From positions 11,937,477 to 12,001,476 of the forward strand of contig NC_092035.1 in the NCBI RefSeq assembly GCF_042242105.1: 64,000 bases of DNA, in the 5' to 3' direction. This document shows, piece by piece, positions 1-11,992 of the stretch. A program made the translations under genes and the position numbers. Origin of the DNA: Pempheris klunzingeri. Lineage: Eukaryota; Chordata; Actinopteri; Acropomatiformes; Pempheridae. The notes under the pieces are model-generated. The model was not told where the DNA came from and made no database searches. It worked only from the letters and a program-made list of their open reading frames with translations. Positions within the stretch are counted from its first letter, which is position 1, and the number at the start of each line of letters is the position of its first letter.

Positions 1-14
1 TGAGGGACACTCTC

Positions 15-133
15 GCTTACGGCCATACCACCCTGAACAAGCCCGATCTCGTCCGATCTCGGAAGCCAAGCAGGGTCGGGCCTGGTTAGTACTTGGATGG
101 GAGACCGCCTGGGAATACCAGGTGCTGTAAGCT
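15..133 (+). rRNA. 5S: 5S rRNA, copy 1 (short unit)
   Basis: Array-consensus sequence, 119 nt. The A box (about nt 50-64), intermediate element (67-72) and C box (80-97) of a vertebrate internal Pol III promoter are intact. It ends in a run of five T. The next gene starts 274 bp on. Confidence 0.97.
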
Positions 134-257
134 TTTTCTCATCTCTTTTGCAGACAGCAGAAGGTGCTGCTGCTTCACAGGAGACGGACAAGACGTTTGA
201 CCTTTGAACTCCTGTTTTGGTGAAGTTCATTCACTGCTTTTTCTACAGGTCAGCATC

Positions 258-263
258 TATAAA
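258..263 (+). promoter_or_regulatory. TATA-like box upstream of 5S genes (representative)
   Basis: TATAAA sits at -31 to -26 relative to the first base of 5S copy 2, and at the same offset before every copy whose upstream flank lies in the window. Upstream TATA-like elements near -30 assist Pol III on 5S genes in several animals. That role is inferred here; the sequence and constant spacing are seen directly. Confidence 0.7.
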
Positions 264-288
264 AAGCCTCTTTGTAAGTGACACTCTC

Positions 289-407
289 GCTTACGGCCAT
301 ACCACCCTGAACAAGCCCGATCTCGTCTGATCTCGGAAGCCAAGCAGGGTCGGGCCTGGTTAGTACTTGGATGGGAGACCGCCTGGGAATACCAGGTGCT
401 GTAAGCT
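289..407 (+). rRNA. 5S: 5S rRNA, copy 2 (long unit, C40T)
   Basis: One change from the consensus, C40T, shared by nine copies that each head a long unit behind a short one. TATAAA lies at -31 to -26 and T5 at the 3' end. Unit 591 bp. Confidence 0.97.
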
Positions 408-411
408 TTTT
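407..411 (+). terminator. Pol III T-run terminator of 5S gene (representative)
   Basis: Five T residues begin at the last base of the gene in copy 2. The same run follows every full copy except those at 4068 and 13606, where it is interrupted. Confidence 0.85.
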
Positions 412-427
412 CTCTTCTCTTTTGCAG

Positions 428-441
428 ACAGCAGAGGGCGC
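428..441 (+). promoter_or_regulatory. CTCF-like core motif in long 5S spacer (representative)
   Basis: ACAGCAGAGGGCGC matches the vertebrate CTCF core pattern CCASYAGRKGGCRS at 13 of 14 positions. It lies 21 bp downstream of the 5S gene and recurs at +140 to +153 from the gene start in all 25 intact long units. Short units hold a related but degraded sequence (AGAAGGTGCTG in place of AGAGGGCGCTG). Binding is inferred only. Confidence 0.5.
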
Positions 442-879
442 TGTCTCTGGACTTCACAACAAAAGTTTTTCATGGTCCTATTCAGTGTTTGCATCCATTA
501 CTGACAAGCCTATGCTGTTCTCTGCTGGACTACACTGACATACAAAGCACATGAAGCTAACATTACACACACTCAACCTCCAACTATGGCAAACGACAAA
601 CAGGCCTTTTCAGTCAGTATCAATGAGAAACTGACACATTTGGTGCCCTTATCAGTCAAACGTTAAACAAAAGTAACCACACTCTCCTCCTTTTTGGGGA
701 ACACATTTGTTGTTTTAACTATATCCTTGTTTTCTCCTACACTCTCAAAATAACAGCCCCAGCCTTCTCACTGTAACAGGACAAATTTAGCAACTTTAAC
801 AAAAGACCTATTACTGAAGAGTGCTGGACCAAACTACAGGTCAGCATCTATAAAAAGCCTCTTTGTGAGGGACACTCTC

Positions 880-998
880 GCTTACGGCCATACCACCCTG
901 AACAAGCCCGATCTCGTCCGATCTCGGAAGCCAAGCAGGGTAGGGCCTGGTTAGTACTTGGATGGGAGACCGCCTGGGAATACCAGGTGCTGTAAGCT
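880..998 (+). rRNA. 5S: 5S rRNA, copy 3 (short unit, C63A)
   Basis: C63A at the end of the A box. The same change recurs in copy 13, exactly 4341 bp away, marking a segmental duplication inside the array. Unit 274 bp. Confidence 0.96.
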
Positions 999-1153
999 TT
1001 TTCTCTTCTCTTTTGCAGACAGCAGAAGGTGCTGCTGCTTCACAGGAGACGGACAAGACGTTTGACCTTTGAACTCCTGTTTTGGTGAAGTTCATTCACT
1101 GCTTTTTCTACAGGTCAGCATCTATAAAAAGCCTCTTTGTGAGTGACACTCTC

Positions 1154-1272
1154 GCTTACGGCCATACCACCCTGAACAAGCCCGATCTCGTCCGATCTCG
1201 GAAGCCAAGCAGGGTCGGGCCTGGTTAGTACTTGGATGGGAGACCGCCTGGGAATACCAGGTGCTGTAAGCT
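1154..1272 (+). rRNA. 5S: 5S rRNA, copy 4 (long unit)
   Basis: Consensus gene; unit 592 bp. The spacer tract reads cttgtc where most long units have cttctc. Confidence 0.97.
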
Positions 1273-1745
1273 TTTTCTCTTGTCTTTTGCAGACAGCAGA
1301 GGGCGCTGTCTCTGGACTTCACAACAAAAGTTTTTCATGGTCCTATTCAGTGTTTGCATCCATTACTGACAAGCCTATGCTGTTCTCTGCTGGACTACAC
1401 TGACATACAAAGCACATGAAGCTAACATTACACACACTCAACCTCCAACTATGCCAAACGACAAACAGGCCTTTTCAGTCAGTATCAATGAGAAACTGAC
1501 ACATTTGGTGCCCTTATCAGTCAAACGTTAAACAAAAGTAACCACACTCTCCTCCTTTTTGGGGAACACATTTGTTGTTTTAACTATATCCTTGTTTTCT
1601 CCTACACTCTCAAAATAACAGCCCCAGCCTCCTCACTGTAAAAGGGACCAATTTAGCAACTTTAACAAAAGACCTATTACTGAAGAGTGCTGGACCAAAC
1701 TACAGGTCAGCATCTATAAAAAGCCTCTTTGTGAGTGACACTCTC

Positions 1746-1864
1746 GCTTACGGCCATACCACCCTGAACAAGCCCGATCTCGTCCGATCTCGGAAGCCAA
1801 GCAGGGTCGGGCCTGGTTAGTACTTGGATGGGAGACCGCCTGGGAATACCAGGTGCTGTAAGCT
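1746..1864 (+). rRNA. 5S: 5S rRNA, copy 5 (short unit)
   Basis: Consensus gene; unit 274 bp. Confidence 0.97.
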
Positions 1865-2019
1865 TTTTCTCATCTCTTTTGCAGACAGCAGAAGGTGCTG
1901 CTGCTTCACAGGAGACGGACAAGACGTTTGACCTTTGAACTCCTGTTTTGGTGAAGTTCATTCACTGCTTTTTCTACAGGTCAGCATCTATAAAAAGCCT
2001 CTTTGTAAGTGACACTCTC

Positions 2020-2138
2020 GCTTACGGCCATACCACCCTGAACAAGCCCGATCTCGTCTGATCTCGGAAGCCAAGCAGGGTCGGGCCTGGTTAGTACTTG
2101 GATGGGAGACCGCCTGGGAATACCAGGTGCTGTAAGCT
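2020..2138 (+). rRNA. 5S: 5S rRNA, copy 6 (long unit, C40T)
   Basis: C40T variant; unit 591 bp. Confidence 0.97.
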
Positions 2139-2610
2139 TTTTCTCTTCTCTTTTGCAGACAGCAGAGGGCGCTGTCTCTGGACTTCACAACAAAAGTTTT
2201 TCATGGTCCTATTCAGTGTTTGCATCCATTACTGACAAGCCTATGCTGTTCTCTGCTGGACTACACTGACATACAAAGCACATGAAGCTAACATTACACA
2301 CACTCAACCTCCAACTATGGCAAACGACAAACAGGCCTTTTCAGTCAGTATCAATGAGAAACTGACACATTTGGTGCCCTTATCAGTCAAACGTTAAACA
2401 AAAGTAACCACACTCTCCTCCTTTTTGGGGAACACATTTGTTGTTTTAACTATATCCTTGTTTTCTCCTACACTCTCAAAATAACAGCCCCAGCCTTCTC
2501 ACTGTAACAGGACCAATTTAGCAACTTTAACAAAAGACCTATTACTGAAGAGTGCTGGACCAAACTACAGGTCAGCATCTATAAAAAGCCTCTTTGTGAG
2601 GGACACTCTC

Positions 2611-2729
2611 GCTTACGGCCATACCACCCTGAACAAGCCCGATCTCGTCCGATCTCGGAAGCCAAGCAGGGTCGGGCCTGGTTAGTACTTGGATGGGAGA
2701 CCGCCTGGGAATACCAGGTGCTGTAAGCT
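2611..2729 (+). rRNA. 5S: 5S rRNA, copy 7 (long unit)
   Basis: Consensus gene; unit 592 bp. Confidence 0.97.
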
Positions 2730-3202
2730 TTTTCTCTTCTCTTTTGCAGACAGCAGAGGGCGCTGTCTCTGGACTTCACAACGAAAGTTTTTCATGGTCC
2801 TATTCAGTGTTTGCATCCATTACTGACAAGCCTATGCTGTTCTCTGCTGGACTACACTGACATACAAAGCACATGAAGCTAACATTACACACACTCAACC
2901 TCCAACTATGCCAAACGACAAACAGGCCTTTTCAGTCAGTATCAATGAGAAACTGACACATTTGGTGCCCTTATCAGTCAAACGTTAAACAAAAGTAACC
3001 ACACTCTCCTCCTTTTTGGGGAACACATTTGTTGTTTTAACTATATCCTTGTTTTCTCCTACACTCTCAAAATAACAGCCCCAGCCTCCTCACTGTAAAA
3101 GGGACCAATTTAGCAACTTTAACAAAAGACCTATTACTGAAGAGTGCTGGACCAAACTACAGGTCAGCATCTATAAAAAGCCTCTTTGTGAGGGACACTC
3201 TC

Positions 3203-3321
3203 GCTTACGGCCATACCACCCTGAACAAGCCCGATCTCGTCCGATCTCGGAAGCCAAGCAGGGTCGGGCCTGGTTAGTACTTGGATGGGAGACCGCCTGG
3301 GAATACCAGGTGCTGTAAGCT
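3203..3321 (+). rRNA. 5S: 5S rRNA, copy 8 (short unit)
   Basis: Consensus gene; unit 274 bp. Confidence 0.97.
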
Positions 3322-3476
3322 TTTTCTCATCTCTTTTGCAGACAGCAGAAGGTGCTGCTGCTTCACAGGAGACGGACAAGACGTTTGACCTTTGAACTCC
3401 TGTTTTGGTGAAGTTCATTCACTGCTTTTTCTACAGGTCAGCATCTATAAAAAGCCTCTTTGTAAGTGACACTCTC

Positions 3477-3595
3477 GCTTACGGCCATACCACCCTGAAC
3501 AAGCCCGATCTCGTCCGATCTCGGAAGCCAAGCAGGGTCGGGCCTGGTTAGTACTTGGATGGGAGACCGCCTGGGAATACCAGGTGCTGTAAGCT
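3477..3595 (+). rRNA. 5S: 5S rRNA, copy 9 (long unit)
   Basis: Consensus gene; unit 591 bp. Confidence 0.97.
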
Positions 3596-4067
3596 TTTTC
3601 TCTTCTCTTTTGCAGACAGCAGAGGGCGCTGTCTCTGGACTTCACAACAAAAGTTTTTCATGGTCCTATTCAGTGTTTGCATCCATTACTGACAAGCCTA
3701 TGCTGTTCTCTGCTGGACTACACTGACATACAAAGCACATGAAGCTAACATTACACACACTCAACCTCCAACTATGGCAAACGACAAACAGGCCTTTTCA
3801 GTCAGTATCAATGAGAAACTGACACATTTGGTGCCCTTATCAGTCAAACGTTAAACAAAAGTAACCACACTCTCCTCCTTTTTGGGGAACACATTTGTTG
3901 TTTTAACTATATCCTTGTTTTCTCCTACACTCTCAAAATAACAGCCCCAGCCTTCTCACTGTAACAGGACCAATTTAGCAACTTTAACAAAAGACCTATT
4001 ACTGAAGAGTGCTGGACCAAACTACAGGTCAGCATCTATAAAAAGCCTCTTTGTGAGGGACACTCTC

Positions 4068-4186
4068 GCTTACGGCCATACCACCCTGAACAAGCCCGAT
4101 CTCGTCCGATCTCGGAAGCCAAGCAGGGTCGGGCCTGGTTAGTACTTGGATGGGAGACCGCCTGGGAATACCAGGTGCTGTAAGCT
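4068..4186 (+). rRNA. 5S: 5S rRNA, copy 10 (spacer deletion)
   Basis: The gene is consensus, but its unit is only 288 bp. About 303 bp of long spacer are missing straight after the gene, removing the T5 run and the CTCF-like motif. The 3' flank now reads CTTGTTTTAAC, so a later T4 run may act as terminator. Confidence 0.95.
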
Positions 4187-4355
4187 TGTTTTAACTATAT
4201 CCTTGTTTTCTCCTACACTCTCAAAATAACAGCCCCAGCCTTCTCACTGTAACAGGACCAATTTAGCAACTTTAACAAAAGACCTATTACTGAAGAGTGC
4301 TGGACCAAACTACAGGTCAGCATCTATAAAAAGCCTCTTTGTGAGGGACACTCTC

Positions 4356-4474
4356 GCTTACGGCCATACCACCCTGAACAAGCCCGATCTCGTCCGATCT
4401 CGGAAGCCAAGCAGGGTCGGGCCTGGTTAGTACTTGGATGGGAGACCGCCTGGGAATACCAGGTGCTGTAAGCT
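4356..4474 (+). rRNA. 5S: 5S rRNA, copy 11 (short unit)
   Basis: Consensus gene; unit 274 bp. Begins a stretch that repeats the layout of copies 1-4 at a 4341-bp offset. Confidence 0.97.
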
Positions 4475-4629
4475 TTTTCTCATCTCTTTTGCAGACAGCA
4501 GAAGGTGCTGCTGCTTCACAGGAGACGGACAAGACGTTTGACCTTTGAACTCCTGTTTTGGTGAAGTTCATTCACTGCTTTTTCTACAGGTCAGCATCTA
4601 TAAAAAGCCTCTTTGTAAGTGACACTCTC

Positions 4630-4748
4630 GCTTACGGCCATACCACCCTGAACAAGCCCGATCTCGTCCGATCTCGGAAGCCAAGCAGGGTCGGGCCTGG
4701 TTAGTACTTGGATGGGAGACCGCCTGGGAATACCAGGTGCTGTAAGCT
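4630..4748 (+). rRNA. 5S: 5S rRNA, copy 12 (long unit)
   Basis: Consensus gene; unit 591 bp. Confidence 0.97.
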
Positions 4749-5220
4749 TTTTCTCTTCTCTTTTGCAGACAGCAGAGGGCGCTGTCTCTGGACTTCACAA
4801 CAAAAGTTTTTCATGGTCCTATTCAGTGTTTGCATCCATTACTGACAAGCCTATGCTGTTCTCTGCTGGACTACACTGACATACAAAGCACATGAAGCTA
4901 ACATTACACACACTCAACCTCCAACTATGGCAAACGACAAACAGGCCTTTTCAGTCAGTATCAATGAGAAACTGACACATTTGGTGCCCTTATCAGTCAA
5001 ACGTTAAACAAAAGTAACCACACTCTCCTCCTTTTTGGGGAACACATTTGTTGTTTTAACTATATCCTTGTTTTCTCCTACACTCTCAAAATAACAGCCC
5101 CAGCCTTCTCACTGTAACAGGACCAATTTAGCAACTTTAACAAAAGACCTATTACTGAAGAGTGCTGGACCAAACTACAGGTCAGCATCTATAAAAAGCC
5201 TCTTTGTGAGGGACACTCTC

Positions 5221-5339
5221 GCTTACGGCCATACCACCCTGAACAAGCCCGATCTCGTCCGATCTCGGAAGCCAAGCAGGGTAGGGCCTGGTTAGTACTT
5301 GGATGGGAGACCGCCTGGGAATACCAGGTGCTGTAAGCT
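5221..5339 (+). rRNA. 5S: 5S rRNA, copy 13 (short unit, C63A)
   Basis: C63A, shared only with copy 3; unit 274 bp. Confidence 0.96.
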
Positions 5340-5494
5340 TTTTCTCTTCTCTTTTGCAGACAGCAGAAGGTGCTGCTGCTTCACAGGAGACGGACAAGAC
5401 GTTTGACCTTTGAACTCCTGTTTTGGTGAAGTTCATTCACTGCTTTTTCTACAGGTCAGCATCTATAAAAAGCCTCTTTGTGAGTGACACTCTC

Positions 5495-5613
5495 GCTTAC
5501 GGCCATACCACCCTGAACAAGCCCGATCTCGTCCGATCTTGGAAGCCAAGCAGGGTCGGGCCTGGTTAGTACTTGGATGGGAGACCGCCTGGGAATACCA
5601 GGTGCTGTAAGCT
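5495..5613 (+). rRNA. 5S: 5S rRNA, copy 14 (long unit, C46T)
   Basis: Private change C46T; unit 592 bp. Confidence 0.96.
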
Positions 5614-6086
5614 TTTTCTCTTCTCTTTTGCAGACAGCAGAGGGCGCTGTCTCTGGACTTCACAACAAAAGTTTTTCATGGTCCTATTCAGTGTTTGCAT
5701 CCATTACTGACAAGCCTATGCTGTTCTCTGCTGGACTACACTGACATACAAAGCACATGAAGCTAACATTACACACACTCAACCTCCAACTATGCCAAAC
5801 GACAAACAGGCCTTTTCAGTCAGTATCAATGAGAAACTGACACATTTGGTGCCCTTATCAGTCAAACGTTAAACAAAAGTAACCACACTCTCCTCCTTTT
5901 TGGGGAACACATTTGTTGTTTTAACTATATCCTTGTTTTCTCCTACACTCTCAAAATAACAGCCCCAGCCTCCTCACTGTAAAAGGGACCAATTTAGCAA
6001 CTTTAACAAAAGACCTATTACTGAAGAGTGCTGGACCAAACTACAGGTCAGCATCTATAAAAAGCCTCTTTGTGAGGGACACTCTC

Positions 6087-6205
6087 GCTTACGGCCATAC
6101 CACCCTGAACAAGCCAGATCTCGTCCGATCTCGGAAGCCAAGCAGTGTCGGGCCTGGTTAGTACTTGGATGGGAGACCGCCTGGGAATACCAGGTGCTGT
6201 AAGCT
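6087..6205 (+). rRNA. 5S: 5S rRNA, copy 15 (long unit, C30A, G60T)
   Basis: Two private changes, C30A and G60T, the latter in the A box; unit 592 bp. Among the most diverged full-length copies. Confidence 0.95.
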
Positions 6206-6678
6206 TTTTCTCTTCTCTTTTGCAGACAGCAGAGGGCGCTGTCTCTGGACTTCACAACAAAAGTTTTTCATGGTCCTATTCAGTGTTTGCATCCATTACT
6301 GACAAGCCTATGCTGTTCTCTGCTGGACTACACTGACATACAAAGCACATGAAGCTAACATTACACACACTCAACCTCCAACTATGCCAAACGACAAACA
6401 GGCCTTTTCAGTCAGTATCAATGAGAAACTGACACATTTGGTGCCCTTATCAGTCAAACGTTAAACAAAAGTAACCACACTCTCCTCCTTTTTGGGGAAC
6501 ACATTTGTTGTTTTAACTATATCCTTGTTTTCTCCTACACTCTCAAAATAACAGCCCCAGCCTCCTCACTATAAAAGGGACCAATTTAGCAACTTTAACA
6601 AAAGACCTATTACTGAAGAGTGCTGGACCAAACTACAGGTCAGCATCTATAAAAAGCCTCTTTGTGAGTGACACTCTC

Positions 6679-6797
6679 GCTTACGGCCATACCACCCTGA
6701 ACAAGCCCGATCTCGTCCGATCTCGGAAGCCAAGCAGGGTCGGGCCTGGTTAGTACTTGGATGGGAGACCGCCTGGGAATACCAGGTGCTGTAAGCT
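6679..6797 (+). rRNA. 5S: 5S rRNA, copy 16 (short unit)
   Basis: Consensus gene; unit 274 bp. First unit of the first SSLLSLL block. Confidence 0.97.
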
Positions 6798-6952
6798 TTT
6801 TCTCATCTCTTTTGCAGACAGCAGAAGGTGCTGCTGCTTCACAGGAGACGGACAAGACGTTTGACCTTTGAACTCCTGTTTTGGTGAAGTTCATTCACTG
6901 CTTTTTCTACAGGTCAGCATCTATAAAAAGCCTCTTTGTGAGTGACACTCTC

Positions 6953-7071
6953 GCTTACGGCCATACCACCCTGAACAAGCCCGATCTCGTCCGATCTCGG
7001 AAGCCAAGCAGGGTCGGGCCTGGTTAGTACTTGGATGGGAGACCGCCTGGGAATACCAGGTGCTGTAAGCT
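6953..7071 (+). rRNA. 5S: 5S rRNA, copy 17 (short unit)
   Basis: Consensus gene; unit 274 bp. Confidence 0.97.
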
Positions 7072-7226
7072 TTTTCTCATCTCTTTTGCAGACAGCAGAA
7101 GGTGCTGCTGCTTCACAGGAGACGGACAAGACGTTTGACCTTTGAACTCCTGTTTTGGTGAAGTTCATTCACTGCTTTTTCTACAGGTCAGCATCTATAA
7201 AAAGCCTCTTTGTAAGTGACACTCTC

Positions 7227-7345
7227 GCTTACGGCCATACCACCCTGAACAAGCCCGATCTCGTCTGATCTCGGAAGCCAAGCAGGGTCGGGCCTGGTTA
7301 GTACTTGGATGGGAGACCGCCTGGGAATACCAGGTGCTGTAAGCT
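7227..7345 (+). rRNA. 5S: 5S rRNA, copy 18 (long unit, C40T)
   Basis: C40T variant; unit 592 bp. Confidence 0.97.
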
Positions 7346-7818
7346 TTTTCTCTTCTCTTTTGCAGACAGCAGAGGGCGCTGTCTCTGGACTTCACAACAA
7401 AAGTTTTTCATGGTCCTATTCAGTGTTTGCATCCATTACTGACAAGCCTATGCTGTTCTCTGCTGGACTACACTGACATACAAAGCACATGAAGCTAACA
7501 TTACACACACTCAACCTCCAACTATGGCAAACGACAAACAGGCCTTTTCAGTCAGTATCAATGAGAAACTGACACATTTGGTGCCCTTATCAGTCAAACG
7601 TTAAACAAAAGTAACCACACTCTCCTCCTTTTTGGGGAACACATTTGTTGTTTTAACTATATCCTTGTTTTCTCCTACACTCTCAAAATAACAGCCCCAG
7701 CCTCCTCACTGTAAAAGGGACCAATTTAGCAACTTTAACAAAAGACCTATTACTGAAGAGTGCTGGACCAAACTACAGGTCAGCATCTATAAAAAGCCTC
7801 TTTGTGAGTGACACTCTC

Positions 7819-7937
7819 GCTTACGGCCATACCACCCTGAACAAGCCCGATCTCGTCCGATCTCGGAAGCCAAGCAGGGTCGGGCCTGGTTAGTACTTGG
7901 ATGGGAGACCGCCTGGGAATACCAGGTGCTGTAAGCT
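7819..7937 (+). rRNA. 5S: 5S rRNA, copy 19 (long unit)
   Basis: Consensus gene; unit 592 bp. Confidence 0.97.
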
Positions 7938-8410
7938 TTTTCTCTTCTCTTTTGCAGACAGCAGAGGGCGCTGTCTCTGGACTTCACAACAAAAGTTTTT
8001 CATGGTCCTATTCAGTGTTTGCATCCATTACTGACAAGCCTATGCTGTTCTCTGCTGGACTACACTGACATACAAAGCACATGAAGCTAACATTACACAC
8101 ACTCAACCTCCAACTATGCCAAACGACAAACAGGCCTTTTCAGTCAGTATCAATGAGAAACTGACACATTTGGTGCCCTTATCAGTCAAACGTTAAACAA
8201 AAGTAACCACACTCTCCTCCTTTTTGGGGAACACATTTGTTGTTTTAACTTTATCCTTGTTTTCTCCTACACTCTCAAAATAACAGCCCCAGCCTCCTCA
8301 CTGTAAAAGGGACCAATTTAGCAACTTTAACAAAAAACCTATTACTGAAGAGTGCTGGACCAAACTACAGGTCAGCATCTATAAAAAGCCTCTTTGTGAG
8401 TGACACTCTC

Positions 8411-8529
8411 GCTTACGGCCATACCACCCTGAACAAGCCCGATCTCGTCCGATCTCGGAAGCCAAGCTGGGTCGGGCCTGGTTAGTACTTGGATGGGAGA
8501 CCGCCTGGGAATACCAGGTGCTGTAAGCT
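8411..8529 (+). rRNA. 5S: 5S rRNA, copy 20 (short unit, A58T)
   Basis: A58T inside the A box, shared with copy 27 at an offset of 3189 bp; unit 274 bp. Confidence 0.96.
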
Positions 8530-8684
8530 TTTTCTCATCTCTTTTGCAGACAGCAGAAGGTGCTGCTGCTTCACAGGAGACGGACAAGACGTTTGACCTT
8601 TGAACTCCTGTTTTGGTGAAGTTCATTCACTGCTTTTTCTACAGGTCAGCATCTATAAAAAGCCTCTTTGTAAGTGACACTCTC

Positions 8685-8803
8685 GCTTACGGCCATACCA
8701 CCCTGAACAAGCCCGATCTCGTCTGATCTCGGAAGCCAAGCAGGGTCGGGCCTGGTTAGTACTTGGATGGGAGACCGCCTGGGAATACCAGGTGCTGTAA
8801 GCT
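8685..8803 (+). rRNA. 5S: 5S rRNA, copy 21 (long unit, C40T)
   Basis: C40T variant; unit 592 bp. Confidence 0.97.
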
Positions 8804-9276
8804 TTTTCTCTTCTCTTTTGCAGACAGCAGAGGGCGCTGTCTCTGGACTTCACAACAAAAGTTTTTCATGGTCCTATTCAGTGCTTGCATCCATTACTGA
8901 CAAGCCTATGCTGTTCTCTGCTGGACTACACTGACATACAAAGCACATGAAGCTAACATTACACACACTCAACCTCCAACTATGCCAAATGACAAACAGG
9001 CCTTTTCAGTCAGTATCAATGAGAAACTGACACATTTGGTGCCCTTATCAGTCAAACGTTAAACAAAAGTAACCACACTCTCCTCCTTTTTGGGGAACAC
9101 ATTTGTTGTTTTAACTATATCCTTGTTTTCTCCTACACTCTCAAAATAACAGCCCCAGCCTCCTCACTGTAAAAGGGACCAATTTAGCAACTTTAACAAA
9201 AGACCTATTACTGAAGAGTGCTGGACCAAACTACAGGTCAGCATCTATAAAAAGCCTCTTTGTGAGGGACACTCTC

Positions 9277-9395
9277 GCTTACGGCCATACCACCCTGAAC
9301 AAGCCCGATCTCGTCCGATCTCGGAAGCCAAGCAGGGTCGGGCCTGGTTAGTACTTGGATGGGAGACCGCCTGGGAATACCAGGTGCTGTAAGCT
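9277..9395 (+). rRNA. 5S: 5S rRNA, copy 22 (long unit)
   Basis: Consensus gene; unit 592 bp. Last unit of the first SSLLSLL block. Confidence 0.97.
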
Positions 9396-9868
9396 TTTTC
9401 TCTTCTCTTTTGCAGACAGCAGAGGGCGCTGTCTCTGGACTTCACAACAAAAGTTTTTCATGGTCCTATTCAGTGTTTGCATCCATTACTGACAAGCCTA
9501 TGCTGTTCTCTGCTGGACTACACTGACATACAAAGCACATGAAGCTAACATTACACACACTCAACCTCCAACTATGCCAAACGACAAACAGGCCTTTTCA
9601 GTCAGTATCAATGAGAAACTGACACATTTGGTGCCCTTATCAGTCAAACGTTAAACAAAAGTAACCACACTCTCCTCCTTTTTGGGGAACACATTTGTTG
9701 TTTTAACTATATCCTTGTTTTCTCCTACACTCTCAAAATAACAGCCCCAGCCTCCTCACTATAAAAGGGACCAATTTAGCAACTTTAACAAAAGACCTAT
9801 TACTGAAGAGTGCTGGACCAAACTACAGGTCAGCATCTATAAAAAGCCTCTTTGTGAGTGACACTCTC

Positions 9869-9987
9869 GCTTACGGCCATACCACCCTGAACAAGCCCGA
9901 TCTCGTCCGATCTCGGAAGCCAAGCAGGGTCGGGCCTGGTTAGTACTTGGATGGGAGACCGCCTGGGAATACCAGGTGCTGTAAGCT
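9869..9987 (+). rRNA. 5S: 5S rRNA, copy 23 (short unit)
   Basis: Consensus gene; unit 274 bp. First unit of the second SSLLSLL block. Confidence 0.97.
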
Positions 9988-10142
9988 TTTTCTCATCTCT
10001 TTTGCAGACAGCAGAAGGTGCTGCTGCTTCACAGGAGACGGACAAGACGTTTGACCTTTGAACTCCTGTTTTGGTGAAGTTCATTCACTGCTTTTTCTAC
10101 AGGTCAGCATCTATAAAAAGCCTCTTTGTGAGTGACACTCTC

Positions 10143-10261
10143 GCTTACGGCCATACCACCCTGAACAAGCCCGATCTCGTCCGATCTCGGAAGCCAAGCA
10201 GGGTCGGGCCTGGTTAGTACTTGGATGGGAGACCGCCTGGGAATACCAGGTGCTGTAAGCT
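10143..10261 (+). rRNA. 5S: 5S rRNA, copy 24 (short unit)
   Basis: Consensus gene; unit 274 bp. Confidence 0.97.
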
Positions 10262-10416
10262 TTTTCTCATCTCTTTTGCAGACAGCAGAAGGTGCTGCTG
10301 CTTCACAGGAGACGGACAAGACGTTTGACCTTTGAACTCCTGTTTTGGTGAAGTTCATTCACTGCTTTTTCTACAGGTCAGCATCTATAAAAAGCCTCTT
10401 TGTAAGTGACACTCTC

Positions 10417-10535
10417 GCTTACGGCCATACCACCCTGAACAAGCCCGATCTCGTCTGATCTCGGAAGCCAAGCAGGGTCGGGCCTGGTTAGTACTTGGAT
10501 GGGAGACCGCCTGGGAATACCAGGTGCTGTAAGCT
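10417..10535 (+). rRNA. 5S: 5S rRNA, copy 25 (long unit, C40T)
   Basis: C40T variant; unit 591 bp. Confidence 0.97.
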
Positions 10536-11007
10536 TTTTCTCTTCTCTTTTGCAGACAGCAGAGGGCGCTGTCTCTGGACTTCACAACAAAAGTTTTTCA
10601 TGGTCCTATTCAGTGTTTGCATCCATTACTGACAAGCCTATGCTGTTCTCTGCTGGACTACACTGACATACAAAGCACATGAAGCTAACATTACACACAC
10701 TCAACCTCCAACTATGGCAAACGACAAACAGGCCTTTTCAGTCAGTATCAATGAGAAACTGACACATTTGGTGCCCTTATCAGTCAAACGTTAAACAAAA
10801 GTAACCACACTCTCCTCCTTTTTGGGGAACACATTTGTTGTTTTAACTATATCCTTGTTTTCTCCTACACTCTCAAAATAACAGCCCCAGCCTTCTCACT
10901 GTAACAGGACCAATTTAGCAACTTTAACAAAAGACCTATTACTGAAGAGTGCTGGACCAAACTACAGGTCAGCATCTATAAAAAGCCTCTTTGTGAGGGA
11001 CACTCTC

Positions 11008-11126
11008 GCTTACGGCCATACCACCCTGAACAAGCCCGATCTCGTCCGATCTCGGAAGCCAAGCAGGGTCGGGCCTGGTTAGTACTTGGATGGGAGACCG
11101 CCTGGGAATACCAGGTGCTGTAAGCT
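11008..11126 (+). rRNA. 5S: 5S rRNA, copy 26 (long unit)
   Basis: Consensus gene; unit 592 bp. Confidence 0.97.
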
Positions 11127-11599
11127 TTTTCTCTTCTCTTTTGCAGACAGCAGAGGGCGCTGTCTCTGGACTTCACAACAAAAGTTTTTCATGGTCCTAT
11201 TCAGTGTTTGCATCCATTACTGACAAGCCTATGCTGTTCTCTGCTGGACTACACTGACATACAAAGCACATGAAGCTAACATTACACACACTCAACCTCC
11301 AACTATGCCAAACGACAAACAGGCCTTTTCAGTCAGTATCAATGAGAAACTGACACATTTGGTGCCCTTATCAGTCAAACGTTAAACAAAAGTAACCACA
11401 CTCTCCTCCTTTTTGGGGAACACATTTGTTGTTTTAACTTTATCCTTGTTTTCTCCTACACTCTCAAAATAACAGCCCCAGCCTCCTCACTGTAAAAGGG
11501 ACCAATTTAGCAACTTTAACAAAAGACCTATTACTGAAGAGTGCTGGACCAAACTACAGGTCAGCATCTATAAAAAGCCTCTTTGTGAGTGACACTCTC

Positions 11600-11718
11600 G
11601 CTTACGGCCATACCACCCTGAACAAGCCCGATCTCGTCCGATCTCGGAAGCCAAGCTGGGTCGGGCCTGGTTAGTACTTGGATGGGAGACCGCCTGGGAA
11701 TACCAGGTGCTGTAAGCT
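11600..11718 (+). rRNA. 5S: 5S rRNA, copy 27 (short unit, A58T)
   Basis: A58T, the block-duplication partner of copy 20; unit 274 bp. Confidence 0.96.
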
Positions 11719-11873
11719 TTTTCTCATCTCTTTTGCAGACAGCAGAAGGTGCTGCTGCTTCACAGGAGACGGACAAGACGTTTGACCTTTGAACTCCTGT
11801 TTTGGTGAAGTTCATTCACTGCTTTTTCTACAGGTCAGCATCTATAAAAAGCCTCTTTGTAAGTGACACTCTC

Positions 11874-11992
11874 GCTTACGGCCATACCACCCTGAACAAG
11901 CCTGATCTCGTCTGATCTCGGAAGCCAAGCAGGGTCGGGCCTGGTTAGTACTTGGATGGGAGACCGCCTGGGAATACCAGGTGCTGTAAGCT
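11874..11992 (+). rRNA. 5S: 5S rRNA, copy 28 (long unit, C30T, C40T)
   Basis: C40T plus a private C30T; unit 592 bp. Confidence 0.96.
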
